A DNA stretch of 29,823 nucleotides from MGBC114844 sp910585855 (GCA_965646165.1 CBFFYP010000058.1:1-29823); one strand, 5' to 3'; positions 6,753 to 15,291 are shown, numbered from the stretch's first letter. The notes: a model not told the origin generated them from the sequence alone. Made by a program: numbers and translations.

Positions 6753-8207
6753 ATGAGAGAATTAATAATAAAAGATACTATGGAAATCAAGGAAGATACA
6801 AATTTGTTTCAGTCCGCATTTTCTGCAAATGATTACGAAAAAAAGCTGACTGCGATTGAAGAATTGGTTGCTGGTGCAGAGAATGATATGGTACGTTCTT
6901 TTCTTGCTTCTGTTTTGGCAGAAGATGAAAAATTGCTGCTTCGTTTTCATAATATGGTTAATACGCAGGTAACAAAAGAAGACATTAATAACTATATCAA
7001 ACAAATAAATGCGATTACTAATCGTTATCTTGGAAGGGATCATTTTATTAGTTATTACGAAGCAAGAGGATTTATTTCGGAATTAGAAGATATTATCGAG
7101 GAAGATATATGCCGTATGGCAGATAATGGTAATTATTTAAGTGCATTTGAGGTAATAAATTATATTTTTGTGCTGATTGGAAATGTCGATATCGATGATT
7201 CAGAAGGAGGCACAGGTATGCTGACTGAAGATATTTATCAGTTTTGGATTGAGCTGCTTGCCAAAGTAAATACACAGGACAAAAAGAAAATGTTTGACTG
7301 GTTTACTGCACATTTTGATGGCTCTGTTATGGATTATTTAGAAGAATATATGGAAAAAATTCTTATGGAAGAATTTCAAGAAAAAGAATATGAACAGGAA
7401 AAATTGATTTTTATAGAAACTATGATTGAAAAATCAGAGAAAGAAGATTCCGGTTGGGGCAGAAATTATGGGGTAGGAAAATGGGCGATAAGATATCTGG
7501 ACATATTAAAAGAAAAAAACGTGCCAGAGCAAAAGATAGAAGAAGTATGTAAAAAATATTGGTATAACTCATCTGTAAGAAAATATTATATGGATATGTA
7601 TATGGATAAAAAAGAATATGATCGTGTTCTTCAGGTTTTGGATGAAAGTATATTGTTGGATGAACAGTATATAGGTTTGGTTTATGGATATAATAAAAAG
7701 AAAAAGGAAATTTATCTTTTACAGGGAAATAAAAGTGCTTATAAAGAACAGCTTTGGAAATTGGTGCTTGAATGTGATGCCGGTAATTTAGAGTTGTATA
7801 GGGAATTAAAGACGCAGTATACTGCAGAAGAATGGCTGATAAAACGAGAAGAAATATTTAAAAAGCTGCCGTCAACGGCAAATGTGGAAGAATTGTATAA
7901 AGAAGAAAAACTGTATGATAGATTGCTGGCATGTGTATTAAATAATTACGGATTATCTGCCTTGGAGAATTATGAAAATGTTTTAAAAGAAGAATATCCG
8001 CAGCAGATATTGGATAAATATAAGGTTGAGATAAATAAGAAGGCAATGTATGTAAGTGACAGAAAAAATTATTCTTATCTGGTATCGCTGCTTCGAAGGA
8101 TGCAGCAGATAAAGGGAGGAAAGAGGATTGTAGAAGAAATAGTGGAGGATTGGAAAGTAAAATATAAGAATCGTCCGGCTATGATGGATGAGTTGAGGAA
8201 ATTGTAA
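6753..8207 (+). CDS. SWIM zinc-finger-associated C-terminal protein, probably 5'-truncated
   Basis: The 484-residue product from ATG 6753 (GAGGT 8-12 nt upstream) is acidic and helical throughout, with YDRVLQVLDES and similar TPR-like helices. Its end, with SYLVSLLRRMQQIKGGKR, IVEEIVEDWKVKY and NRPAMMDELRKL, matches the C-terminal region of SWIM zinc-finger proteins common in Lachnospiraceae. Those normally begin with about 100-150 residues holding a CxCx(n)CxH SWIM motif, and no such motif is present here or upstream. The upstream frame to 6690 adds only 21 residues. So either this is a SWIM-less variant or the N-terminal part was lost next to the element-rich region. No membrane segment is seen. 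Function is unknown. Confidence 0.6.
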   Translation: MRELIIKDTMEIKEDTNLFQSAFSANDYEKKLTAIEELVAGAENDMVRSFLASVLAEDEKLLLRFHNMVNTQVTKEDINNYIKQINAITNRYLGRDHFISYYEARGFISELEDIIEEDICRMADNGNYLSAFEVINYIFVLIGNVDIDDSEGGTGMLTEDIYQFWIELLAKVNTQDKKKMFDWFTAHFDGSVMDYLEEYMEKILMEEFQEKEYEQEKLIFIETMIEKSEKEDSGWGRNYGVGKWAIRYLDILKEKNVPEQKIEEVCKKYWYNSSVRKYYMDMYMDKKEYDRVLQVLDESILLDEQYIGLVYGYNKKKKEIYLLQGNKSAYKEQLWKLVLECDAGNLELYRELKTQYTAEEWLIKREEIFKKLPSTANVEELYKEEKLYDRLLACVLNNYGLSALENYENVLKEEYPQQILDKYKVEINKKAMYVSDRKNYSYLVSLLRRMQQIKGGKRIVEEIVEDWKVKYKNRPAMMDELRKL

Positions 8208-8250
8208 TTTATAAAACTTCAATAAGTCTTTTGGCATTGGATAATAGGGA

Positions 8251-8320
8251 GGACGCCAGATTCGAAACAAAAAAAAGAATCGCCTTTGGCGTTCGGTGAA
8301 AGCCAATTCTTTCCGGCAGC
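8251..8320 (+). repeat. Fragment of a family A palindromic repeat
   Basis: GGACGCCAGATTCGAAA (8251-8267) is identical to the arm of the family A repeats at 15166-15182 (minus strand) and 29554-29570. It is followed by a small hairpin with AAAGAAT (8274-8280) and ATTCTTT (8306-8312), but the rest of the family core is missing. The preceding CTTCAATAAGTCTTTTGG (about 8217-8234) also occurs next to other copies. It starts 44 nt after the stop at 8207 and reads in the same direction as that gene. Confidence 0.55.
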
Positions 8321-8403
8321 ATCCTATCTTATCTCTAAAAGTTGAATGAAAGATAGAAACAGGATAAAGTCAGAATGGTAAAAAAATCACTAAGAAAATT
8401 TTC

Positions 8404-8432
8404 TTGACAATTTACAGTTCTGTTTTTATAAT
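8404..8432 (+). promoter_or_regulatory. Promoter of the tyrS T-box unit
   Basis: TTGACA (8404-8409) and TATAAT (8427-8432) are both consensus with a 17-bp spacer. It directly precedes the T-box leader, which starts at about 8440. Confidence 0.8.
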
Positions 8433-8439
8433 AATGAAA

Positions 8440-8735
8440 AGCGGTGAAAAGAATAAGTACTAGAAAACGGAATGTACAGAGAGCAGTCGGTTGATGAGAG
8501 ACGCACGGGAAGTTTGATAGGAATACCTCTTGGAGCTTCGCACTGAACGGTTTTATGCTGAGTAGGCTGCGACGGGCATAGGAAAATGATTTCCGGCACA
8601 CGTTATCGTGCAAGAGTATATGCAGTGAGATACTGTCGTACTTGGTGAGGCAGGCAATGGAAGTTGTCTGTAAAAAAAGGTGGTAACACGGGTAGATAAC
8701 CTCGTCCTTTTGATAGGGACGGGGATTTTTTTATG
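8440..8735 (+). promoter_or_regulatory. T-box leader (Tyr specifier) of tyrS
   Basis: The leader shows the T-box pattern: an AGAGAG/GTTGATGAGAGAC stem I region, a specifier-loop context GAATACC with UAC (Tyr) at 8524-8526, the T-box sequence AAAGGTGGTAACACGGG (8677-8693) and a terminator CTCGTCC...GGGACGGGGATTTTTTT (8701-8733). Uncharged tRNA-Tyr would pair with the specifier and the T-box bulge, form the antiterminator and allow tyrS transcription. The specifier agrees with the downstream gene, which supports both calls. The leader is followed by about 185 nt before the start codon. Confidence 0.85.
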
Positions 8736-8919
8736 CACACGCCGATGTAAAAGAAATATGCCACTGGATTCCTGCTATGTGTGCTAGTCGGAAAATAAGA
8801 GATGCTTTGCTTGGTTTGTATAGCTATAGAGAGATAGAAAGGGTAGCCGCTTGGAAGGATAAAAAATTTGTAGTGAGAAAAGATCGAGATTAGATTCGAT
8901 AGAAATGGAGGAAAATGAG

Positions 8920-10149
8920 ATGACAGTGTTTGAGGAATTAAAGGCAAGAGGACTTCTTGCGCAGCTTACGGATGAAGAGGAAATTAAAGAGTTAATTAAC
9001 AATGGAAAAGCGACATTTTATATTGGGTTTGATCCTACGGCGGACAGTTTGCATGTGGGACATTTTATGGCGCTTTGTTTGATGAAGAGGCTGCAAATGG
9101 CTGGAAATCGACCGATTGCACTGCTTGGAGGCGGTACGGCTATGATTGGAGATCCGTCTGGAAGAAGTGATTTGCGGCAGATGATGACAGAAGAAACCAT
9201 TCAGCATAATGTGGAGTGTTTTAAAAAACAGATGAGCCGATTTATTGATTTTTCAGAGGGAAAAGCTCTGTTGGTGAATAATGCAGATTGGCTGCTGGAT
9301 TTAAATTATGTGGAGCTGCTTCGTGAAGTTGGAGTGCATTTTAGTGTAAATCGCATGCTGACTGCAGAATGTTATAAGCAGAGAATGGAAAAAGGATTAA
9401 GTTTTTTGGAATTTAACTATATGATTATGCAAAGCTACGACTTTTTTACTTTATTTCAGAAATATGGCTGTAATATGCAGTTTGGCGGAGATGATCAGTG
9501 GAGCAATATGCTTGGTGGTACAGAGTTGATTCGTCGAAAATTAGGAAAAGATGCTTATGCAATGACAATTACTTTATTGTTAAATTCCGAGGGAAATAAG
9601 ATGGGTAAAACGCAAAAAGGAGCAGTATGGCTCGATCCAAATAAGACTTCTCCATTTGAATTTTACCAGTATTGGAGAAATGTAGGGGATGAGGATGTAT
9701 TGAAATGCCTGCGTATGCTTACATTTCTTCCGTTGGAACAAATTGAAGAAATGGATGCATGGGAAGGAAGTCAGTTAAATCAGGCAAAAGAGATTTTAGC
9801 ATTTGAACTGACAAAATTGGTTCATGGAGAGGAAGAAGCTGCAAAGGCACAGGAAGGTGCAAGAGCATTGTTTTCTGGAGGAACAGATAAAACAAATATG
9901 CCAACAGCCGAACTGAAAGAAGAAGATTTTACAGATGGAGTAATTGATATTTTAGGAATATTGGTAAAATCAGGATTAAATGCGACACGTTCCGAAGCAC
10001 GCCGGGCTGTGGAACAAGGAGGTGTTATGGCAGCAGAGGAAAAGGTTACAGATGTAAAAGCGTCCTATGCAATCGAACAGTTTGCCGGAGAAGGAATGGT
10101 GATTCGGCGTGGAAAAAAGAATTATAAACGTGTAATAGTAAAACAATAA
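8920..10149 (+). CDS. tyrS: Tyrosyl-tRNA synthetase
   Basis: The cytosolic class I enzyme charges tRNA-Tyr. I take ATG 8920, since GGAGG (8908-8912) lies just ahead, giving 409 residues; the ATG at 8905 overlaps that ribosome site. The HIGH-type signature is HVGH (residues 45-48, in DPTADSLHVGHF), the KMSKS-type loop is KMGKT (227-231), and GDDQWSNM (about 190-197) is the tyrosine/tRNA-specific block. The C-terminal 65 residues are an S4-like RNA-binding domain (SGLNATRSEARRAVEQGG). Length and layout match the bacterial TyrS of Bacillus type. It is controlled by the Tyr T-box leader and ends in its own terminator, so it is monocistronic. Confidence 0.95.
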   Translation: MTVFEELKARGLLAQLTDEEEIKELINNGKATFYIGFDPTADSLHVGHFMALCLMKRLQMAGNRPIALLGGGTAMIGDPSGRSDLRQMMTEETIQHNVECFKKQMSRFIDFSEGKALLVNNADWLLDLNYVELLREVGVHFSVNRMLTAECYKQRMEKGLSFLEFNYMIMQSYDFFTLFQKYGCNMQFGGDDQWSNMLGGTELIRRKLGKDAYAMTITLLLNSEGNKMGKTQKGAVWLDPNKTSPFEFYQYWRNVGDEDVLKCLRMLTFLPLEQIEEMDAWEGSQLNQAKEILAFELTKLVHGEEEAAKAQEGARALFSGGTDKTNMPTAELKEEDFTDGVIDILGILVKSGLNATRSEARRAVEQGGVMAAEEKVTDVKASYAIEQFAGEGMVIRRGKKNYKRVIVKQ

Positions 10150-10157
10150 AGATAGGT

Positions 10158-10194
10158 TAAGTCACTGCTGTTATTTGGCAGTGGCTTATTTATC
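10158..10194 (+). terminator. Intrinsic terminator of tyrS
   Basis: AAGTCACTGC (10159-10168) pairs with GCAGTGGCTT (10178-10187) with one G-T pair, followed by ATTTAT. It lies 10 nt after the tyrS stop. The following 125 nt up to the next gene hold no clear signal apart from a ribosome site. Confidence 0.7.
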
Positions 10195-10321
10195 TATATT
10201 TTTGGAAGCCGGATGGAGAACGCCAAAAAAAGTCATAACAAATAGCAGAATGTTCGCTGTAGTGCTAAGAAATAACTGATATTATAGATACGCTGAAATA
10301 AGATAGGAAAGGGATTTGTGA

Positions 10322-12283
10322 ATGAAAAAAAAGAGAGCGGTTCAAATTTTTATTTTGGGAATAATAGGGGGATTGACATTAAACGGATGCAGCCGGAATC
10401 ATTCTGATTTAAAAACAGAGCAGACTGTTTTAGTAGAAACAGAATATTTATTAGAAACCCAACGGAAAGCGGAGAATGAAACTATACAGGAAATAAAAAA
10501 TAAAAACGAAAATAAGAATGAAAATAGAAAAGAGAAAAATACGTCAGATATGCAGAAAATTGTTCAGAAACAGGAAGAAGATTGGTATCGAAATAGTATT
10601 CAAAATCTGCATCAAGGAAATTCCATAACCTATGCAGACGGATACTATTATTTTTGTAGCCAGTATGATTATTCCCTTTGTCGTTTAAAAGAAACAGGAG
10701 GGGAGGCTGAGGTATTGGCAGAGCAGATGCCTGCGGAAATTTGTGTGTATCAGGATTTGGTCTATTTTATCAATGCCAGTGACAGACAAACGTTGTATTG
10801 TATTGGAACGGATGGAGAAAATTTAACCAAATTGGGGGATTTTCCTATGCAAAATATGGTTCTTATAGAAGGAAAGATTTATTTTCTTTCTGTTTATGAA
10901 AGAGAGGAAGATCCGTTTTATCAGTTAGTAGAAGAACCGGCAGAAGGAGATCGCTATCTGTATGTAATCGATCTAGATCAGTCAAGTCAGTTGAAAGATT
11001 TAGAATGTAGACTTTTGGTTGCTAAAGTCTGTGAAGAATTTACTGCAGATGGAGAGTGGCTTTATTATATTTGCCGCAAAGATAGTGAAACTATTTTATA
11101 TAGAAGTGGCAGAAATGGAGAAAAGGAAGAGATTATATGGCAGGGAGAGGAACGGATTTTTCATTTTGTGCCGTATCAGGGGAAATTGTATAGCAGTATA
11201 AGCAAAGAAAATATACGATATTTTGCAGAATTAAGAGAAGGGGAATGGGAGATTTTAAGAGAAGGAGGAAACTTTTTTATAGCAGAAGGAGTTGTTTATC
11301 TATATAATTGCAGTGAGATTAATAGTTTTTGTTTGGAAACAGGGGAGAAAGAAAAACAGATTACGATTGTAATAGGAGAAAGGGAAAGAGAGTTTGACTT
11401 TACTCGTGCAAGAAATGAAGGGATTTTTTTTGTAAATAACTCACTTATCTGTAAATGCTGGGAATCGGAAGAAAAAGGAATTGTATGGCATATTTGGCAG
11501 GAAGATAAGAAACAGTTTTTGCTGTTAGAAGATATTGAACCATTTGATTGTACTATGCTGGTAGGAGATACTTCATGGGATAAGGAATATTTATTTTATA
11601 AGCCCGGAGAAGCAAACGATATACAGTATTTAGACGGGGAGCGGAAAGTGGAAGAGAGTTACGGAGTAAAAGAAGACGGAGCAGAATATGGAATATTTTC
11701 TTTAAGACTACCTTTATTTGGAACAGAAATTCAAGGAAGAGAGTTAATTAATCAAAAGATAATAGGGATAGAAAAGCTGGCGTTAGAAGATAGAGATTCT
11801 TTTTTTCAAGAAATACAAAGAGAGGAAAAAGATGGTCATGGAGAGAGCTGCAGGAGCTGGTTTAGACAGCATGATTATTCAAACTTATATGTAGGAAAAC
11901 ATTATATTTCACTTTGTTATTATGTAAGAGGGTACAGCGGAGGCATGCGTCAATGGGAAGAGGCAGTACCATTGACATTTAATCGGGAAACAGGAGAATA
12001 TCTTACAATGGATCAGCTTTTTACAGTAGATAAAAATATCTATATGAAGCGGTTAAGCAGTGCCATTTATAAATATGGAGAATTAAATGGAGGGGATTAT
12101 CGTTGGAATGAAAGTTTTTATCGAAACGTTTTAGTGAAAAATTTTGATCCATATTGCTTTTATCTTACACCAGACGGGATTGTACTTTGTTATCAGCGGT
12201 ATGCGGTTGCAGCCGGAGCAGCCGGAAATCCTGCATTTGAAATTCCCTATTCCTGGTTTGAAGATATTTTTATTGAAGAATAA
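10322..12283 (+). CDS. Lipoprotein with DUF5050-like propeller and RsiV-like C-terminal domain
   Basis: This 653-residue protein starts at ATG 10322 behind AGGAAAGGGA. Its signal sequence ends in a lipobox, L-T-L-N-G-C23, so it is probably anchored to the outer face of the membrane. A low-complexity Lys/Glu/Asn linker follows (about 55-85). Residues about 95-390 contain repeated YYYFCSQYDYSLCRL, LVYFIN, IYFLSVY and WLYYICR strands like the DUF5050 beta-propeller of clostridial surface proteins. The C-terminal 190 residues (ISLCYYVRGYSGGMRQWEEA, LTMDQLF, FYLTPDGIVLCYQRYAVAAG) fit the DUF4163/DUF3298 module of the anti-sigma factor RsiV. In RsiV that module binds lysozyme; whether this one does is unknown. 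No sigma factor gene is adjacent. Confidence 0.7.
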   Translation: MKKKRAVQIFILGIIGGLTLNGCSRNHSDLKTEQTVLVETEYLLETQRKAENETIQEIKNKNENKNENRKEKNTSDMQKIVQKQEEDWYRNSIQNLHQGNSITYADGYYYFCSQYDYSLCRLKETGGEAEVLAEQMPAEICVYQDLVYFINASDRQTLYCIGTDGENLTKLGDFPMQNMVLIEGKIYFLSVYEREEDPFYQLVEEPAEGDRYLYVIDLDQSSQLKDLECRLLVAKVCEEFTADGEWLYYICRKDSETILYRSGRNGEKEEIIWQGEERIFHFVPYQGKLYSSISKENIRYFAELREGEWEILREGGNFFIAEGVVYLYNCSEINSFCLETGEKEKQITIVIGEREREFDFTRARNEGIFFVNNSLICKCWESEEKGIVWHIWQEDKKQFLLLEDIEPFDCTMLVGDTSWDKEYLFYKPGEANDIQYLDGERKVEESYGVKEDGAEYGIFSLRLPLFGTEIQGRELINQKIIGIEKLALEDRDSFFQEIQREEKDGHGESCRSWFRQHDYSNLYVGKHYISLCYYVRGYSGGMRQWEEAVPLTFNRETGEYLTMDQLFTVDKNIYMKRLSSAIYKYGELNGGDYRWNESFYRNVLVKNFDPYCFYLTPDGIVLCYQRYAVAAGAAGNPAFEIPYSWFEDIFIEE

Positions 12284-12337
12284 GGAACTTAGTGTTAATA
12301 CAAAAAGGAAAAAAAACTTCAATAATCGGATATTTGA

Positions 12338-12366
12338 TTGAAATATAGAAAATAGTGTGGTAAAAT
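12338..12366 (+). promoter_or_regulatory. Candidate promoter of the GH105 gene
   Basis: TTGAAA (12338-12343) and TAAAAT (12361-12366) are spaced by 17 bp, about 50 bp upstream of the start at 12415. No clear sugar-response operator palindrome is evident. Confidence 0.55.
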
Positions 12367-12414
12367 TTTCTATAGAAAATCGTTTTAAGAAAAGAAAGGA
12401 GCAAGAAAGAGGAT

Positions 12415-13530
12415 ATGGTAAAGAAAGAGTTGATTTTGGAAAAAATTAATCTGGTTGTAGATAAGCTGATGAATTTAGGTGGAGCAGATTATGATTCGGA
12501 TAAGAATACCTCAAAAGAAGCACATAAAACAGGTTTAATTGCAAGAGATTTTGGAATTGAAGAATTTGACTGGCCGCAGGGTGTGGGACTGTATGGATTG
12601 GAGAAATTACAGATATATTATCAGGATACCAGATATGATGACTTTTTGACAAAGTGGTATCGCAACAATATCGATAAAGGGCTTCCGTCAAAAAATATTA
12701 ATACAACTGCACCATACTTAACACTGATAAGCTTATCGGAGCGTACAAAAAATAAAGAGTATGAAAAGATGTGTTTTGAACGTGCTGCATGGCTGATGGA
12801 AGAGCTTCCAAGGACAAAAGAGGGAGGATTTCAGCATGTAACCAGTGCAATCGGGGATCGAAACGGAATTGCTTTAAATGACAGTGAAATGTGGATTGAT
12901 ACGATTTTTATGGCTGTTTTATTTTTAAATCGAATGGGATATCAATGTCAGAATCCAGTATGGATAAGTGAAGCAGAAAAGCAGATGCTGATGCATATTA
13001 AATATATGTATGAGAAAAAGAATGGGCTGTTCTATCATGGCTGGAGTTTTAACCGCAATGATAATTATGGCGGAATCTTCTGGTGCAGAGGAAATTCTTG
13101 GTTTACGTTAGGAATGATTGATTTTTTAGAGTCTTGCGGAGAGCAGATAGACAAGGGATTATATGAATATTTTACAGATACTTATAAGGCACATGCGGAT
13201 GCTTTAAAGAAACTTCAAGCCCCGTCCGGGCTTTGGCATACGGTTTTGGATGATGAGGAGAGTTATGAAGAAGTTTCTGGTTCTTCTGCAATGGCAGCAG
13301 GGATTCAAAAGGCAGTTCGTTTGGGAATATTGGAGAAAGAGTATCTTTCAGTAGCAGAGAAAGCGGTAGAGGCAATTTGTGAAAATATTGATGCAGATGG
13401 AACAGTGCTGAATGTTTCGGCAGGAACGGGAATTGGAGAAAATGCAGAACATTATAAAAATATTATGAAAGCACCTATGGCATATGGACAGTCATTAGCA
13501 TTGATTGCGTTGTGCGAGGCACTTTTTTAG
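12415..13530 (+). CDS. GH105 unsaturated rhamnogalacturonyl/glucuronyl hydrolase
   Basis: This 371-residue (alpha/alpha)6-barrel enzyme has no signal peptide and should act in the cytosol on unsaturated oligosaccharides made by pectin or glycosaminoglycan lyases, removing the 4,5-unsaturated uronate by hydration. NDSEMWIDTIFM puts the proposed general-acid Asp at residue 162, as in YteR/YesR-type enzymes. CRGNSWFTLGMIDFL (224-238) and PSGLWHTVLDD (270-280) with SYEEVSGSSAMAAG (283-296) are conserved barrel motifs of the family. The start at ATG 12415 has GAGG just ahead, with a stronger AAGGAG some 17 nt upstream. A sugar O-acetyltransferase follows 267 nt later, but no lyase, transporter or regulator is present, so it is not part of a complete utilisation locus in this window. 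Confidence 0.85.
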   Translation: MVKKELILEKINLVVDKLMNLGGADYDSDKNTSKEAHKTGLIARDFGIEEFDWPQGVGLYGLEKLQIYYQDTRYDDFLTKWYRNNIDKGLPSKNINTTAPYLTLISLSERTKNKEYEKMCFERAAWLMEELPRTKEGGFQHVTSAIGDRNGIALNDSEMWIDTIFMAVLFLNRMGYQCQNPVWISEAEKQMLMHIKYMYEKKNGLFYHGWSFNRNDNYGGIFWCRGNSWFTLGMIDFLESCGEQIDKGLYEYFTDTYKAHADALKKLQAPSGLWHTVLDDEESYEEVSGSSAMAAGIQKAVRLGILEKEYLSVAEKAVEAICENIDADGTVLNVSAGTGIGENAEHYKNIMKAPMAYGQSLALIALCEALF

Positions 13531-13626
13531 GGATTTATTTTTATTATAGATTTTGACGTCTTCTTTAGAAAAATTAAAAGGATTGTGCTGGGAATGGATT
13601 TGTAATGGGAGGATGTGGATAGGTGT

Positions 13627-13764
13627 ATGGAATATATAACGCCGAGTATTAGAAAATGGAATAAACAGAGGAAAAATGGGAAGCTGAATGTAAAGGATTT
13701 GCCGATGGAAAAAATATATCCTGTTCAAGATAGAAGAATTAGAAGCAGATTAGATATGAAATAG
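13627..13764 (+). CDS. Hypothetical 45-residue basic protein
   Basis: An open frame starting MEYITPSIRKWNKQRK and ending RIRSRLDMK lies in the GH105-acetyltransferase gap. GGGAGG sits about 15 nt before the ATG, somewhat far for a ribosome site. The product is strongly basic and has no recognisable domain. It could be a real small protein between the two sugar-related genes or a random frame. The remaining gap sequence shows no terminator after the GH105 gene, so read-through into the acetyltransferase gene is possible. Confidence 0.3.
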   Translation: MEYITPSIRKWNKQRKNGKLNVKDLPMEKIYPVQDRRIRSRLDMK

Positions 13765-13796
13765 GGGCTTGGATTTATAGAAAAGGGGAGAAAAAT

Positions 13797-14414
13797 GTGT
13801 TTGAAATGAAAGAAAAAATGCATACAGGAGAACTTTATCTTCCGGGAGATAAGGATATTATAAAGGAGCAGGTGATTTATCAGGATAAGTTGTGCGAGTA
13901 TAATCTAACAAAGCCGTCAGAAACGGAAAAAAGGATGAGGATGTTAAAGGAACTGCTTGGAGATTGTGGAGAGGGTGTATATATTGAAGCACCTTTTTAT
14001 GCAAATTTTGGCGGACATCATTGTCATTTTGGAAATATGGTCTATGCAAATTATCATTTGACTTGTGTAGATGATACACATATCTATGTTGGAGATTATA
14101 CCATGTTTGGACCAAATGTGACGATTGCCACTGCCGGACATCCGATTTTACCGGAGCTTCGAGAGAAGCTGTATCAGTATAATATGCCGGTTTCTATTGG
14201 AAGAAATTGTTGGATTGGGGCAGGAGCAATTATTTTGCCGGGAGTGACGATTGGAGATAATACGGTAATTGGAGCGGGGAGTGTTGTAACAAAGGATATT
14301 CCATCAAATGTTGTTGCAGTTGGAAATCCTTGTAGAGTCATGCGTGAAATCAATGAACATGATAGAGAGTATTATTATAAAGATAAAAAAATTCAGAAAT
14401 TCCAAGAAACTTGA
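13797..14414 (+). CDS. Sugar O-acetyltransferase (maltose/galactoside type)
   Basis: This 205-residue protein of the LacA/Maa family transfers acetyl from acetyl-CoA to a sugar hydroxyl. It starts with MHTGELYLPGD, the MAC-type N-terminal motif (Mac domain, about 10-60), and continues as a left-handed beta-helix of hexapeptide repeats (VGDYTMFGPNVTIATAG, IGRNCWIGAGAIILPGVTIG, DNTVIGAGSVVTKDIP). The catalytic His is the one in TAGHP. GTG 13797 with GGGGAG six nt upstream is the best start; the ATG at 13795 is out of frame and an in-frame ATG lies at 13806. It probably detoxifies excess sugars, and its place behind the GH105 gene suggests linked sugar metabolism. Confidence 0.9.
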   Translation: MFEMKEKMHTGELYLPGDKDIIKEQVIYQDKLCEYNLTKPSETEKRMRMLKELLGDCGEGVYIEAPFYANFGGHHCHFGNMVYANYHLTCVDDTHIYVGDYTMFGPNVTIATAGHPILPELREKLYQYNMPVSIGRNCWIGAGAIILPGVTIGDNTVIGAGSVVTKDIPSNVVAVGNPCRVMREINEHDREYYYKDKKIQKFQET

Positions 14415-14459
14415 ATAAGTCTTTTGGAAATAAAGTGCTGTAAAGGGGATTCTTTCACC

Positions 14460-14790
14460 GGACGCCAGAGGCGGTTTGCTCCTTTGCTTGCTCCGCTCTC
14501 CGAACGGTAAGAACGTCTAGGGCTTCTGTATCTAGACACATCTAACCGGACGAACCGGGGCGCAATTCGCCCGTATCCTAGGCGAAATTTAGTTGGTGTA
14601 AGGAAGGATTTTCCCAGTCATAAGACCGCTTCTTTCCTATTATACGGGCTAAACACGCCCCTTTTTTTGCATACCCTGCATGGAAGCAGGATATGCAAAA
14701 AATTCTAGGTATTTCCACAGAAGCCAGACGTTCTAACCGTTCTCCGAAGTCGCATACAAAGGAAAGGAGCAAACCGCCTCTCGCTGTTAG
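14460..14790 (+). repeat. Family A palindromic repeat, copy A-i
   Basis: The left arm GGACGCC (14460-14466) plus GAGGCGGTTTGCTCC (14468-14482) is the reverse complement of GGAGCAAACCGCCTC (14766-14780), followed by TCGCTG, giving the GGACGC...GCTG tag pair. Inside are GGGGCGCAATTCGCCC, GTGTAAGGAAGGATTTT, CGGGCTAAACACGCCCC and the core hairpin GCATA-C-CCTGC / GCAGG-A-TATGC framed by T7 and A6 (14662-14702). It begins 45 nt after the acetyltransferase stop and reads in the same direction. No credible gene lies inside. Confidence 0.8.
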
Positions 14791-14850
14791 TTGGATAGCG
14801 TCAGAAATTGTGCCTGCTGTTTTGTTTTTTTGTTCCGGGCGCAAAAAACA

Positions 14851-15182
14851 GCCAGATTCGAAAACGGTAGACAGCCTGCAGTGACTTTGGAGAAAAGTTA
14901 GAAGTTCTTGACTTCTGCTTCAGAACATAAGATTTTTTTCACATACTGCTTCCATGCAGTGTGTGAAAAAAAAGGAGCGTGTTTAGCCTGCATGTGTTTT
15001 GGGGAGCGATTGTTTTGTGGAAGGTGGAATCGTTTGAGATAACCATTTCGTTTTGGCTGCCATGCAGGCGAATTGCGCTCTGGTCTGTCCGGTTGAATGT
15101 ATGAAACTGCAGAAGTCTTAGAACTTCTTGCTTTTTGGAAACCGGAACAGCAGGCTGTCTACCGTTTTCGAATCTGGCGTCC
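14851..15182 (-). repeat. Family A palindromic repeat, copy A-ii, with perfect 29-bp ends
   Basis: The segment 14851-14879 (GCCAGATTCGAAAACGG onward) is an exact 29-bp reverse complement of 15150-15178. The minus strand reads GGACGCC at its start (15182) and GGCTG at its end (14848-14852), the same tags as other copies. The core hairpin (14933-14973, minus strand) is CACA-C-ACTGC / GCAGT-A-TGTG, differing from copy A-i by paired changes. GAAGTTCTAAGACTTCTGC (about 15113-15131, minus) and GAAGTTCTTGACTTCTGC (14901-14918, plus) form a second inverted pair inside. It stands back to back with copy A-i, in opposite orientation. Confidence 0.85.
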
Positions 15183-15223
15183 TTTTCGAATTTAACGTCC
15201 TTTTCAAATCTAGTGTCCTTCAT
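15170..15223 (+). repeat. Three tandem 18-bp units at the end of repeat A-ii
   Basis: GAATCTGGCGTCCTTTTC (15170-15187), GAATTTAACGTCCTTTTC (15188-15205) and AAATCTAGTGTCCTTCAT (15206-15223) are three diverging copies of one unit. The first contains the GCGTCC end of repeat A-ii, so the end of the element appears to have been duplicated outward twice. A CCAAAAGACTTATTGAAG word (reverse of the flank seen at other copies) follows. Confidence 0.7.
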
Positions 15224-15258
15224 CCAAAAGACTTATTGAAGGTCTAAAAAAATAAGAC

Positions 15259-15287
15259 TTTACATTTGGAAAAGGTTGTGTTATGAT
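15259..15287 (+). promoter_or_regulatory. Promoter of the leuA T-box unit
   Basis: TTTACA (15259-15264) and TATGAT (15282-15287) are spaced by exactly 17 bp and lie immediately upstream of the T-box leader. Confidence 0.65.
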
Positions 15288-15291
15288 AGAG

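Noticed and set aside
14578..15223. Open frames inside family A repeats with similar translations (for example DARFENGRQPAVPVSKKQ at 14939-15223 minus and DARFENDGHPAVPVSKKQ at 29498-29794 plus)
   Set aside because: The frames agree because the DNA repeats are alike; they run through the core hairpins and arms, have no ribosome sites and no consistent start. I treat them as translated repeat sequence, not genes.
14460..15240. CRISPR array
   Set aside because: The repeats are large palindromes in opposite orientation and an 18-bp tandem without spacers; no cas gene is present.
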